Positions 1 through 10,161 of a stretch of DNA of 64,000 nt are shown here, one piece after another; position 1 is the first letter of the stretch, and every line of letters starts with the position of its first letter. Source of the DNA: Coptis chinensis. Taxonomy: Eukaryota > Streptophyta > Magnoliopsida > Ranunculales > Ranunculaceae. A program made the translations under genes and the position numbers. Location: NCBI GenBank assembly GCA_015680905.1, contig CM027381.1, positions 69,553,501 to 69,617,500 of the forward strand, given 5' to 3'. The notes under the pieces were generated by a model, which made no database searches, was not told the DNA's origin, and worked only from the letters and a program-made list of their open reading frames with translations.

Positions 1-288
1 TTAATTTCTCTGGTTACTCTTGATCTATTCACGGTGTTCTTCCGAACACTAAAACCAATGTGACCAGCGTAATTATTGTAAAACACATGCTTCTTTGAGG
101 GAATCAAACTCCATTCCTTCACATGGACGATATATATTCATGTCTTTTTCAATTTCATAGACTTCATCACCAATAACACCACCGTGATGTTCATCATCTT
201 CACGTACATCACTCCATTCAACTTGTTCATTTTTAGTCATATTTTCTTCACATGCATCACCCCATTCAACTTGTTCATTTTCAGTCAT
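1..288 (-). pseudogene. FAR1-type DNA-binding domain fragment, frameshifted, runs off window
   Basis: The reading frame opens at 288 with an acidic leader, then reads YRPCEGMEFDSLKEACV. This is the start of the FAR1/FHY3-type zinc-binding domain found in FAR1-related plant transcription factors and in the MULE transposases they derive from. The 71-codon frame stops at 73. Shifting frame at the T-run (A-run at 80-83 on the plus strand, about two bases short) gives YNNYAGHIGFSVRKNT and an open frame to the window edge, which is the expected continuation of the domain. The frameshift therefore splits the domain after about 68 residues. The WRKY-GCM1-like cysteine/histidine part would lie left of base 1 and cannot be seen. 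Seen: the motif and the shift. Inferred: either a decayed host FAR1-RELATED gene or a MULE remnant. No TIR is visible to decide between them. Confidence 0.6.
193..288 (-). repeat. 48-bp tandem duplication inside the FAR1-type leader
   Basis: Two consecutive in-frame 16-codon units, MT.NEQVEW.D followed by an acidic stretch, head the fragment. The copies share the block around plus-strand cattcaacttgttcatttt, spaced 48 bp apart. The duplication preserves the frame and lies outside the recognised DNA-binding motif. Confidence 0.8.
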
Positions 289-330
289 ATCGTCCTCACT
301 TGCAGATGATAAAACTACAAGAATTAATTA

Positions 331-331
<1 letters not shown>

Positions 332-365
<34 letters not shown>
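332..365. repeat. Poly-A homopolymer, about 34 bp
   Basis: An uninterrupted A-run lies just upstream of the FAR1-type fragment. No retroposed body is recognisable on its left, so it may be simple slippage DNA. Its length is likely unreliable in any assembly. Confidence 0.9.
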
Positions 366-368
<3 letters not shown>

Positions 369-1498
369 AAACTTGCAACTGAATAATAAATTCAAAGCAC
401 AAAAGCATATTTTATCATTTAGGAAGAAAGAGACAAACTGTCTAAGTAGTTAAATTGATACTAAAGTTATCTCAATTAAACTATCGTTAGATAGAGATGG
501 GGAGATTTGGTTGGAAACCTTAAATGACGATCACCATGTCAATTAAAGAAGGCTAGAGAGAGAGAGAGGGAGAGGGAGAGAGGGAAAAAGATTTAGTCGA
601 AAACTACCAACATCAATCACCATTGAGAGAGAAAAGAGAGATGTGTTGTTTAGAGTGACTGTTTTAGTTGAGTCTTTTGGTTTTCATTTCTATTCTTGTT
701 CGTATTTGTTTTATTTCTCTATTTTCACTATATTTTCTTGCCGATTATGATTTTTTTTCTTACGGTTTTTTTTATTTTGCCACATCACCCAAACCCACCC
801 ATAAGCATCGACTTCATAACTATTTTTGGTGCTAGGCCATGTGTTATAGTCGTCCCCTTTATTTATCGTCTCAATGTTGTACATTTTTTAGTTAGTTATT
901 ACTTGTTGGGAATACTTATTAGTCGTGAATCGTGATAGATTATGCATGAGCTTTGGTTTTGATCATGTGCCTGTCAGCCTGTGTAGGCGTGTAGCTGGCT
1001 TAATCTTCCCATGGACTTGGTTGTAGGCTTTCTAAGGAATGGGACCAGCCCATAAGGCCATGCATCGCAGAACATTCTGCTTCACTCTCTCTGCAAATTG
1101 CATCCATTTCTATTTAACATTTGAGCACTGCCCCAAAGGTTGATTAGTTATCTTGATTGAAGTAAAATGGAACGTTTTGATTCAGGCGCAACTAATTGAT
1201 GGAAATATAAATGTCCTTCTAAATGGAGATTAAAAATCCCAGTACCCATGATCTCCATTCACTGATTCACCACTTGACTGGCCACTTGTGCCGGGGCAAA
1301 TCTGAAAATGTCAACGGTGTGTGGTGTGGTGGTGGTAAGTTAACTTTCCATATCCTGGCCGGTCAAGCAGAAAACACAATCGAATGGCTTCTTTGAACTT
1401 TTGAACATGACCACATGGGCCGAAGTGTTGGACCCCCAAATACAGACTGGTTTGGTACAAATTGCGGTCATACTTGGTGTACAATTAATATTTGCAGT
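366..1498. other. Gene-free stretch with a GA-rich tract
   Basis: No convincing coding region. A purine tract of GAGA/GGGA units lies at about 551-584. A short open frame at 696-935 is low-complexity, hydrophobic and AT-driven, with no recognisable domain. Nothing else is supported. Confidence 0.6.
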
Positions 1499-1873
1499 GT
1501 TATCAGACCTGGCCCGGCTCTGCGGTTTGACCCGGTAAACCGACGAACCGGTCTCCTAACCGGGCTGGGTTTATGATTAGATAGTTTAAGCAATTGATTC
1601 AGTGTGGAACCGGTTAGCTCGGGCGGTTTTCTCATAAACCCAATTGAACTGGACGGTTAACCAGTGGGCAGAGCCAATGCCGACTAATTCTGCTATTCTT
1701 AGTAAATAAAAAATAAATTGTTTATAAGCAAAGTGTTGTTGATATATGTAGGTATATACATATATTTAGTACAAGTAATGACCCACTGGTCCAACCGGTG
1801 ACTCACCGGTTGAACCACTAACCCAGTGACCCAGTCCTTTCATTGGATTGACCTCTGGGCTGGGTCTGATAAC
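1499..1873. mobile_element. MITE-like element with GTTATCAGACC terminal inverted repeats
   Basis: The left end begins gttatcagacctggcccgg and the right end finishes gctgggtctgataac, its inverted complement with a few mismatches. Subterminal parts on both sides are rich in the ACCGGTT / AACCGGT motif and in 'cccagtgac'-type words. The roughly 375-bp interior is AT-rich and non-coding. This is the layout of a non-autonomous DNA element. No clear target duplication could be read, so the superfamily is left open. Many eudicot genomes carry repeats of similar wording. Confidence 0.65.
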
Positions 1874-1890
1874 TATGAATATTTTGGTTA

Positions 1891-2070
1891 ACTAGTATTA
1901 TCCCCTACTAGATGAGCCAATTAGGATTTTCTTCCCCTACTAGATGGGGAAATTAGGGCTCCCCTTCAAATACAAAAAAAAAAACTTAGATTGATTGTTT
2001 TTTTTTTGTGTGTATTGGAGAGGGGGGGGGGGATCCTAGCTAATTGGCTCATCTGGGGGGTAACACTTAC
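1891..2070. mobile_element. Second MITE-like element, about 175 bp, flanked by a 14-bp direct repeat
   Basis: Its arms are inverted complements: the left reads agtattatcccc, then agatgagccaatta, and the right reads taattggctcatct, then ggggtaacact. The word tgaatattttggtt occurs at 1876-1889 and again at 2077-2090, just outside the arms, as a possible target duplication. An internal partial copy of the arm (cccctactagatggg) lies at about 1934-1949. A G-run sits at 2023-2032. The element starts almost directly after the previous MITE-like element. A 14-bp duplication would be long for a cut-and-paste transposon, so the class is uncertain. Confidence 0.55.
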
Positions 2071-2109
2071 TAACCCTGAATATTTTGGTTCATAACCAAG
2101 GTACTTCTT

Positions 2110-2240
2110 CTTGGTATTTTCATTGTGAAAGGAACGTGGTTGCTGATCTTGTGTAGAATCTTTTGCAAGGGGAGCTAGAGGATCAAAGGTGGTCTACTTT
2201 TGCTAAATGTGCTTGTACATACTTGCTTGGTCTAGGGCTT
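2110..2240 (+). pseudogene. Possible LINE RNase H C-terminal remnant
   Basis: One plus-strand frame reads FHCERNVVADLV, followed by an in-frame stop and further residues. This resembles the 'RE.N..AD.L' end of the RNase H domain in plant LINEs. The match is short and nothing upstream supports it, because the adjacent sequence is MITE. It may be a 3' scrap of a LINE or coincidence. Confidence 0.25.
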
Positions 2241-3897
2241 GTTGATGATTGTAAGAGCCAAGCGACTAAGCAAGGAATGAATTCTGGTGTAATAATGTTA
2301 TTGTGTTAGCAGGTCTGCTTAACTTCAAACTTTATTCGAAAAAATAATTAGGTCGTTGAGATGAGAAATGTGCAAGTGCCTAACACACATTTTTTATTTT
2401 TTATCATCAAATGAACAATCATTAGTTTATCCGTGAGCAGACTTGAATTCTTGCGTTGAACGTAGGGGGTGCCACTTTTATTTGAAATTCTTATTTTTTG
2501 GGAAAACAGATATGATATTTTTCCACAATTGACACATAATATTTGTGTTCCGATATATAAAATTTCGATATCTGACTTTCCAGACAAATAATAAGATTGG
2601 ATTCCGATGAGTTTTCAAAATCCGATCCGATTTGATTTTTCACGAAAACATGTGGACATAATCACATTTTGACATTCCATTTTATTTACTAAACACATAA
2701 TCACATTTGGACAAATTGGAAATAAATGTATTCATGTTGAAAATGGTTGCTGAATGAATGCATTAATAAAAGGTTCAATATAGTTGTTGAATGAATTGCA
2801 ATAACATGTCCAAAATGGTTGTAATAAAAGGATTTTTTTATTTTCCAATTTTTTGCTGAATTTTTTATAGGGGGTAACTACATTTTCTGTATTCAAAAAA
2901 TATAACCTACTTTGATTTGGTTTCAAATGATACAAGTCATCTAATTTCTCTAACGGTCTGCTAAATCCCCAAATCTAAAATGCCTACGTGACAACCTACA
3001 AAACCATGACGTGGCCAATATCAACCGAAAGATCATGATATGGACCGAAAAATAAAATAAACCAAACAATGGACTTTCCCACTCTTTTTCTCCACTTAAA
3101 ACAATGGCGTCGTTCACGGTTCACCTTTTCTCGTCAAGTCACGCGGCACTGAATCAATTTACCTCATCATTTATAGTTTTATACCTAAACCCACCCCACC
3201 ACTTTCATCTTAATCCATGTAAAATTTAAAGCAAAAGTCAGTTAGGCCTCAAACCTCAGTTTCTTATTTCACGTACAGTTCTCATTTTCCCAATGAAATT
3301 GGTTCAAGTTGCCATTGATCTAAAATGGGTATGCAGTATGCTTGATATTGTTCAATTGAGTTATTTCTGACGCTCCGCGCCGATAATCTCAAAAAATTGG
3401 AAGACAAGGAGGAACTCGTACGGTCGAAAAACAACTGCATAGCCCACCCCAACTAATTCCAAACAAGAAAACCCATTGAAAAAGGAGAAATTATAGTTAT
3501 GATTTGAACTTCGGTTGAGAACAGTTGACGACATTGACAGTGTATCGAAGCTTTGCCTTTTCAGATTCATTTTTCTTCTTATTGATTATCTCATTGCCTT
3601 TTGATTTTGACTTAAAGTTCGGTGCCGCTGAATACCGGATTCGAACTGCAGCCAATTTCGTGGACACATGTCTTTGTCAGGATGGGTGTTGGGAATGCAT
3701 TGTTGGGGTTTCTTCAGTTGGATTTGTAGGTGTTATCTTTGGTTGGTGTGAATTGAAGTGGTGGTGTTGGTGTGGTACTGCGGCAATGGTGATGGCTCGA
3801 TCAGCTGCTGTACATGAGGAAGATGACCTATAAGAACACTAGTCTGAAGCAGGTGCCTCTACCCCATTCTATAAAATAATCTACAAAAATTGAATTA
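2241..3897. other. Gene-free stretch
   Basis: No coding region is supported. Repeated words such as 'acataatcacatttt.gaca' (2656-2715) and 'aaaatggttg' with 'aataaaagg' (2740-2830) suggest small local duplications. The open frame at 3525-3833 (plus) has skewed, tryptophan-rich composition and no domain, and is not called as a gene. Confidence 0.5.
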
Positions 3898-3905
3898 CTT
3901 ATTTA

Positions 3906-3938
<33 letters not shown>

Positions 3939-3975
3939 TTATTATTATTATTATTTTTTATTTTTTATTTTTTTT
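3898..3975 (-). repeat. A-rich (AAT)n tail of the LINE
   Basis: On the plus strand this is an (ATT)n microsatellite running into T-rich sequence. Read on the minus strand it is an A-rich tail placed directly after the RNase H end of the LINE, which is where a LINE 3' tail belongs. Confidence 0.75.
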
Positions 3976-4026
3976 CTCTCTCGATGCAATTCATACTACT
4001 TTATATCATAAATTTAAATGTAGACA

Positions 4027-4954
4027 TTAAAGGTAGACAGGAACACAATTCATATTTAACATATAACTTGGAAGAGCTGAATTCCCTAGCTGTTGGTTAG
4101 TCCAAACTGCATCCCCATTAAACTCCCTATTGATCCACCTAAAAGCACAGGAACTGAAACTCAAAACTAAGTTTATATTGGTTTTTAAATCTTCCCAATC
4201 CCATCTGCAAGATTGGCTCTCTAAAGCTTTTATCACCTCCATGTTATCTCCTTCAAAAAAAATGTTGGAAACTGAGTTGCTAGCTTTGCCAGCAAGACTG
4301 CAACTTCTGCTGCTTCCAACTCTGCTTCCTCAGCCTCATGCGCTTTGAATCTTCTGACAGCAGCTTCCATAATGCACCCTTCACAGTCACAAGCTATAGC
4401 CCCAGCCCCCATCCCATCTAGTCTGTCTGTAGAAAGAAGCATCAAATCTAATTACTATACCTTTATTTGGAATAATAGGAAAGAAACTTTCAATAGTATT
4501 ACCTATTGTATTGAAAGAAGGTATAGGAGCGAGATATTCTTCTCTATATGCCAAATAGCATTTGTCTGCCAGAACTCTGCTTTCTCTAATAAGCCTTTCC
4601 CTATTTGCCTTTCTGTTTTCAATCAAACTTCAGCTCATTTCGGGTTTTCCAAATTTGCTGTAGCAAGAAAGCTATATGTGTGCCAGCTAGGTTTTTTTCC
4701 CTATCTGTGCTAAGGCACCAAGACGTATAGAGGTCCAGCCTTTCTCTCAAAGTAGATTGCTGGTGTTGGTGTATTCTCATACCTACTTGGGAACTAAACC
4801 ACACAGTTCTGGTCCAGTCACAAGTAAAGAAAAGGTGCTCTGTTGATTCAATCTCCTTGTAGCAAAAGGGGTATGAAAAATCCCCCTTAAGCCTCCTCTC
4901 TGCTAGCATATCACCCATAGGCAATATATACATGAACATCTTCCAAATAAACAT
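4027..4954 (-). pseudogene. LINE ORF2: zf-RVT and RNase H
   Basis: Block 4619-4954 carries the zf-RVT pattern: a Cys in 'FCYKEIES', then EHLFFTC and W. It is the zinc-binding region that follows plant LINE RTs. Three overlapping frames from 4626 down to 4027 then read an RNase H: FDASF with its catalytic Asp, 'EAEEAELEAAEVAVLLA' with the Glu helix, 'EGDNMEVIKAL' with the third acidic residue, and 'WINREFNGDAVW' near the end. Frame changes near 4440 and 4245 break it. RNase H in this place marks the plant L1 lineage that carries its own hybrid-degrading domain. Confidence 0.85.
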
Positions 4955-5442
4955 TTGGAGGTAAGTTGGTAGAGGAGTTTTTCAGATATGTTTGATAATA
5001 AGGGGATTGAAACTTGAGCTCTACCTTACTTCATCCTTAGGCTTAAGGAATTTGTAAGTAGATTTTACTGTTAAGATACCAAACTTATCCATGCCCTATT
5101 TCATCTGGTCAGCAGAAGCTGCCTGTGGTCTAATTTTAACCTCCAGAATTTTTTGACAGATAAAAGGGTCGAAATGTTGGCTGATCTTTGCCACATCCTA
5201 GCCACTCTTATCTTGCATGAACAGGTCAGAAACTACAAGATTCTGGATAGAGGATCCTGCCACCCCTAGTTCTTCCAAAGTGACTAGCTTGTTTTGGCAC
5301 TTAAGCCAAGGATCATTTAAGACTGAGGTAGTATCCCTTTCTTAATTCTCCATATCAAACCTCCACTTATAGCATTGAAAGTTTTATGTATACCTTTCCT
5401 AAAGTAGGAGGCTTGATCAGGAGGTTTTTCCACATCTCCAAT

Positions 5443-7208
5443 CTAATATTTGCCATATATACTGAACATAGTTTTGGTCCAGAGAGACATAATGTATGTG
5501 ACAGCTTTCCAAGGTAATTTGGCCAACATAGCCACATTCATATCTCTAGCTTTTCTTAACCCTAAACCTCCTGTTTGCTTAGGTTGACATATGTGACCCC
5601 ACCCAATGGTATGGACACATTTCGTTTTTTCCTTTCCAAACCACCAGAACTCTCTGCATGCTTTGTCAATCTTATTGCAAGTGGAAATAGGCAGCAAATA
5701 AGTTGACATGACATGTAAAGGGGTAGCCTGAATGACAGCTTGAAGGGTTGTCCTCCCAGCCTGCAGGGACATCACCTTAGCCTTCCAGCCCTTAATCTTG
5801 TTATGGATCTCATCAACAAGATAGTCAAAGTCCTCAGACTTTTTCCTGGATAACATAATAGGAACCCCTAGATACTTCTCCTTGGGAGGAAAGTTTGTAA
5901 TCTTCCAAAATCTCTTGAGCTTGATTTTTTGTCTATAAGTGACATTCCTACTGAAGAACACACTGGATTTCTCATAATTAATCATTTGCCCAGAGGCCAA
6001 ACAATAGTCATCCAATATCTTCTTGAGATTTTCACTCTCAACCACATTTGCTTTAGAGAATAAGATCAAGTCATCAACATAAAGTAAATGGGTTAGAGCA
6101 GGGGATTGTCTTTTTATCTTTATACCATGCAAGTCCTCATTTTGCTCTGCTTTTGCCACCATTCTAGACAAAGCCTCAGAAACCAAGATAAAGAGATAAG
6201 GGGACAGAGGGTCCCTTGCCTTAACCCTCTTTCAGGGAAAAACTTCTCTAGAGGTGATCCATTAAGCATCACTTAGAAGGACACAGTGGAGATACATTGC
6301 TAAATAATACTTCTCCACTTATTATTGAACCCAAGTTTCTCAAAAATATTATCTAGAAATGACCACTCAATCCTGTAATATGCTTTAGCCATATCCAACT
6401 TAAGGGCAGTCCATCCCTAATTTTTATTTCTCATATTTTTCATATTGTGAAAGACTTCACAAGCTAGGCCAATATTGTCTCCTATGCTTCTGCCCTTGAT
6501 AAAAACCCCTTGGAAATGGGACACAATTTTATTGATAAGCCCTTTAAGCCTATTTGCCAGTAGCTTGGAGATAATCTTATACCCAAAGTTACATAGGCTT
6601 ATAGGCCTAAACTTAGAAGCATGGTCAGGATTCACAATCTTGGGAATCAATGCTATATAAGTCTCATTAAACCCAGGATTGAGGAACCCATGGGTGAAGA
6701 AATCTTGAACAAAAGTAGTCACAGAAGGACCTATAATGTCCTAACACTTTTGGTAGAAAATCCCCTAGAAACCATCAGGTCCAGGAGATTTTAGGTTACC
6801 CATCTTTTTAACCATAAACCATATATCCTTTTTATTTGGTATAACAGTGAGGATATCATTTTCTTTGGTAGTAACACAAGGTTGGAACAGATCCAGAATT
6901 TGCTCATTTTTCCCAGGGTGATCAGAGGTAAAAATCTCAGTAAAATACTAATTTAAAGAGACCCCCACTTCAGTCCTACCCTCTTGCCAATCATCTTCAT
7001 TGTTCTTTATTTTGCCAATGGTATTCTTCTTCCTTCTTCTATAGATGGTGGAAAGATGAAAAATCTTAGTATTTCTGCCACTATCCTTAAGCCAGGAATT
7101 TGAGGATTTTTGTTTCCAAAAATTCTCCTCTTTAGTATACCAATCCAGCAACTTTTCTTTCAAAACCTTAGCCTTATTATAATTTACAATGCTAAAAGGT
7201 TTAGACAA
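5443..7208 (-). pseudogene. LINE ORF2: reverse transcriptase
   Basis: The linker block (6948-7208) has 'W..KSSNSWLKDSGRNTKIFH', typical just before the RT. Finger motifs 'ALIPKI' and 'FRPISLCN' lie in 6417-6722. Motif A reads KLDMAKAYYRIEW, with Tyr where KAYDR is usual. An in-frame stop occurs at about 6415. Motif B (GLRQG, then a shifted LSPYLF) is split by a one-base frameshift near 6213. Motif C is YVDD, encoded at 6070-6081, so the catalytic Asp pair survives. The longest intact block, 5443-6186 (247 codons), covers motif C through the thumb and the 'KYLGVPI' and 'GGLGLRK' segments conserved in plant LINEs. Confidence 0.92.
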
Positions 7209-8138
7209 AACAGAGTCTAGCTTGTCCTGTGTAGCTTTAATATTGGTAAAAATGTTCCCAAAAACATGTTTATTCTACATAGTCAGATCATTTTTTGTTT
7301 TGGCTAGTTTATGCATAAGATTTCTATCAGGAAAATCATGAGTTATAGAGTTCTAAGCCTTATCAATGACAGATATGCAAGTATCATCAGTAAGCCACAT
7401 GTCAAAAAACTTAAAAGGTCTAGGGTTCTTTTCCTCCATCTTAGCCAGATTTATAAACAAAGAGATATGATCAGAAATGGCATTTGCAAAAGTTTTTATC
7501 TGAACATTAGGAAAAGCAACAAGCTATTCAAGGGTAGCCACGGCTCTATCAAGCCTTTCCAGAATATGGTCACTAGGTCTTCTGTTATTGCTCAAAGTAT
7601 ATTTTAGACCTCTAAAACCCAAATCCATTAACCCCAGATCATTGATCAAACTGTTGAACTCATTCATGTTTTTTGTAATCCTACTTCTACCACCTATCTT
7701 TTCATCAAGGCTAGAGATCGCATTAAAATCCCCAAACAGGCACCAAGGGCCAGGGACAAGAGGGGCAATATCCCTCAGCTCATTCTAAACTTTATTTCTA
7801 GTGTGAGTAACAAGTTCACCATAGATAAACAAGAAAAACCAAGGATATTTATGAAAGTAATTTGAAATTTTACCTGTCACTTGGTTTTGTGATGCCCCAA
7901 GAATCTCCAGGTCCCCTTCCTTCCATAGGACTGCCAAACCTCCACTTAGCCCTATAGTTGGTATTGCAAAGTATCCACTGAATTTGAGCTGCTTACTCAG
8001 ACTGCCAATATTTTCTTTGCTTGCTTTTGTTTTCGAGAGACAAACTATATTTATATCAAACTTCCCAATTAGGCCCTTTAGTTGTTGAACTATCGTGGTA
8101 GTACCAATCCCCCGACAATTCCAGACGTGTATTGTCAT
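7209..8138 (-). pseudogene. LINE ORF2: APE-type endonuclease region
   Basis: The frame starts MTIHVWNCRGIG at 8138, the canonical beginning of plant LINE ORF2 endonuclease, which nicks target DNA to prime reverse transcription. The 'DINIVCLSKTK' segment corresponds to the catalytic 'LSETK' motif, with Lys in place of the metal-binding Glu, so the enzyme would be inactive even without other damage. 'GGLAVLWK' follows, as in the family. The first block ends at 7785. The rest (7209-7784) is readable only across several stops and shifts and contains DHILERLDRA- and ISDHISLF-like segments matching the end of the domain. Confidence 0.85.
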
Positions 8139-8277
8139 GGGGACGAAGGCAGCTATGAAGGGACAACAACCATGAACTTAACCCTGGAGGAGAAATATAC
8201 AGATCCCCACTGCTTGATTCTCCAGCATACTCTGCATAGTTTATGTTGACTCCTAAACTTTCTTCCTCATGATTTCC

Positions 8278-8784
8278 TTACCTTGTGCTGCCTTGGCCTT
8301 CCTCTTGGGTGCTCTGATTCTGAACCCTTTTCACCACTGTTGAATCATCCATAACTAGTGGTTCTGGTTGGAATTCATATCCTTCACTATAATTTTCCAG
8401 CCCAACCATATCCTGAATATTATAGTTGATCACTTCCTGACCTTGATTTATTATTTCATTTGGATTGTAAGCAGCCAGTGGTGCATCACCCAACTCCTCT
8501 GAGCCATCGGAGTCAGTATCAAGAGCCTCTGAATCAGTTGATAATGGTTCCAAGGATTTATCTGATCCATTATCTGCTAAGGAAGCTTGGGAATCTGTTG
8601 AGTCGCTTGAGATGGGAATGATATTTGCTTTAGTTGGAATCAACATATATCCTTCCCCTCTACTTCTCATTGCATCAACTTGTCTCTTCACCTTCTTTGA
8701 TCTTTTTACAATAACTCGAACACTTCTGCGCACCCATCCATGACCCCCAATATCTGCCATTTCTAAATCCTCTATATCTTCCAA
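8278..8784 (-). pseudogene. LINE ORF1 C-terminal tail (probable)
   Basis: An open frame of 168 codons lies upstream of the endonuclease on the same strand. It has a basic stretch near residues 18-36 (RRSVRVIVKRSKKVKRQ) and a long Ser/Asp/Glu-rich acidic region from about 55 to 110. No zinc knuckle or RNA-binding fold is visible; these would be in the missing N-terminal part. Immediately before the ATG the frame still reads acidic residues (ECLED), so the true start was further upstream and has been lost at the LTR junction at 8791/8792. The assignment to ORF1 rests on position. The sequence itself is low-complexity and not diagnostic. Confidence 0.5.
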
Positions 8785-10002
8785 GCACTCCTATAACATC
8801 CCATTTTTTTTTGTTTATATTTTCCTAATACAATAAATAATAATAATAATAAGAATAGATAAAATAAAAAAGGATAAAGATTAGTGGAAATAGGAAAGGT
8901 AAAGAGATAAACCTTCATCCCTGTTTTACGGGGGGTTTTTAAAAAAAAAGGACACATAGAGGAGTTTACACAGAGAGTTTTTTTTTTACACAGAGGGAGT
9001 TTTACACAGAGAAGAAAAAAGAGAGTTTTACGCATAGAGGAAAAAAGGAGGCTTATTGCTGGAGATCTACTGATAGCAGGAGCGTATCACGAGTGAGTAG
9101 ATATTTTTATCTTTCATGGAACCTAGATATTTACTCTGTATAGAAAACTTTGCTGTCAAATATATAAAGTTTATGCTCATTATTCTTCTGCTCGTTTCTA
9201 TGCTATATGCTGTCGAATTTGGAATACATACTGTTAATCGTATTATCGAATACTAATTGATTTGTATGGTTTACCTACTGCCCCTATTACCATTTTCGAA
9301 TTGTTTTAAATTGTTAATGGAGATATACTGCCCCAAAATTTGTTATATTATATGAATTTCATAGGTTATTATACTACTTTTGTTCTTGGTTGTGTGAACC
9401 AAATTGTTTGGATGATCAAATGGGTTGTTAATTTACGTTAGTTGGTCGTTGGTTGTTGATTGAGTTGGGTATGTTGAGTTTTGTTTTGATTGAACTGTTG
9501 AAGCTCTGTAAAGGTGTTAATGGAGTCGAACTCAATTTTGGGCAAGTGAGGGGAATCAAATTTTTTAGTATATCATAGTGTTGGGTTTTGTTGGTGATCA
9601 AAACCTAACTATTTCGGTAGGTTGTATGGGTGCTGTTGAAGCTCCCAAGGTTGTTAATGGCGTCAAAAGCAATTTGTGAGGAGTGAGGGAATCGAGTTTT
9701 GATTGTATTGAAAGATTGGGTTTTTGGTGAGGGTTAAAACCAATGGGTTTAGAGGGGACTAAGGTTGGTGGTTGATGGTGGCTGATCGGTGGAGGTGGTG
9801 AGCTGTTGAGGATGAAGAAGAAGGAGGTGGTGGCAATTCTGTTTCTTTTAGTTGGGTTGGGCCGAAATAAGACTTGTGGGCTTGAGTTGTTTTTTTTAGA
9901 TATTAACATGTGGGCTTAAGTTTATTTAAGTTGGGCTTGAGAAAGGCTAAAGATTTTTGGGCCTTAGTCTTTGGGTTTTTGGTTAGATAAGTTTAGAACT
10001 GG

Positions 10003-10084
10003 TTGACTGCTGTTGACCCTTGGCAGGTTGACTGCTATTGACCAGTCAACACGTTGACTAGTTGACCAAATTTAACCTTTGACT
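10003..10084 (+). promoter_or_regulatory. W-box array in the diverged LTR
   Basis: Eight TTGAC[C/T] hexamers, one of them inverted, lie in 82 bp at 10003, 10013, 10028, 10038, 10044 (inverted), 10054, 10062 and 10079. TTGAC[C/T] is the established core bound by WRKY transcription factors. A TATATATA box follows at 10154-10161. The spacing to TATA matches the younger LTRs of this family. Confidence 0.7.
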
Positions 10085-10153
10085 TGCCTAAGATTAGGTC
10101 TATTAGGATAGGTCTAGGGCTATTAGTGTGCTTGGCTTTAGGCTAAGACTTTT

Positions 10154-10161
10154 TATATATA
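10154..10161 (+). promoter_or_regulatory. TATA box of the diverged LTR
   Basis: TATATATA followed by acgtgtgtat, at the same place relative to the W-box array and to 'ttaggctaagac' as in the first LTR at 38342. Position and conservation support it as the U3 core promoter. Confidence 0.6.

Larger units (their letters stand above)
3976..8791 (-). mobile_element. L1-type LINE, 5'-truncated and decayed
   Basis: Minus-strand blocks appear in the order expected of a plant L1-clade LINE: ORF1 tail, APE-type endonuclease, reverse transcriptase, zf-RVT zinc-binding region, RNase H, then an A-rich tail at the 3' end. All blocks are broken by stops and frameshifts, roughly eight to twelve in total, so it is non-functional. 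The 5' end stops at 8791, where a diverged LTR begins; ORF1 is therefore mostly missing. Because the 5' end is cut, no target-site duplication can be tested. The separate blocks are annotated below. Confidence 0.9.

Noticed and set aside
696-935. 79-codon plus-strand open frame
   Set aside because: Very T-rich, hydrophobic low-complexity translation with no domain; typical chance frame in AT-rich DNA.
3630-3660. ggattcgaactgc word considered as a tRNA T-arm
   Set aside because: No A-box, acceptor stem or cloverleaf around it on either strand. No tRNA or rRNA gene was supported anywhere in the window.
3525-3833. 102-codon plus-strand open frame
   Set aside because: Skewed Phe/Cys/Trp/Val composition, no recognisable domain, no TATA or neighbour support.
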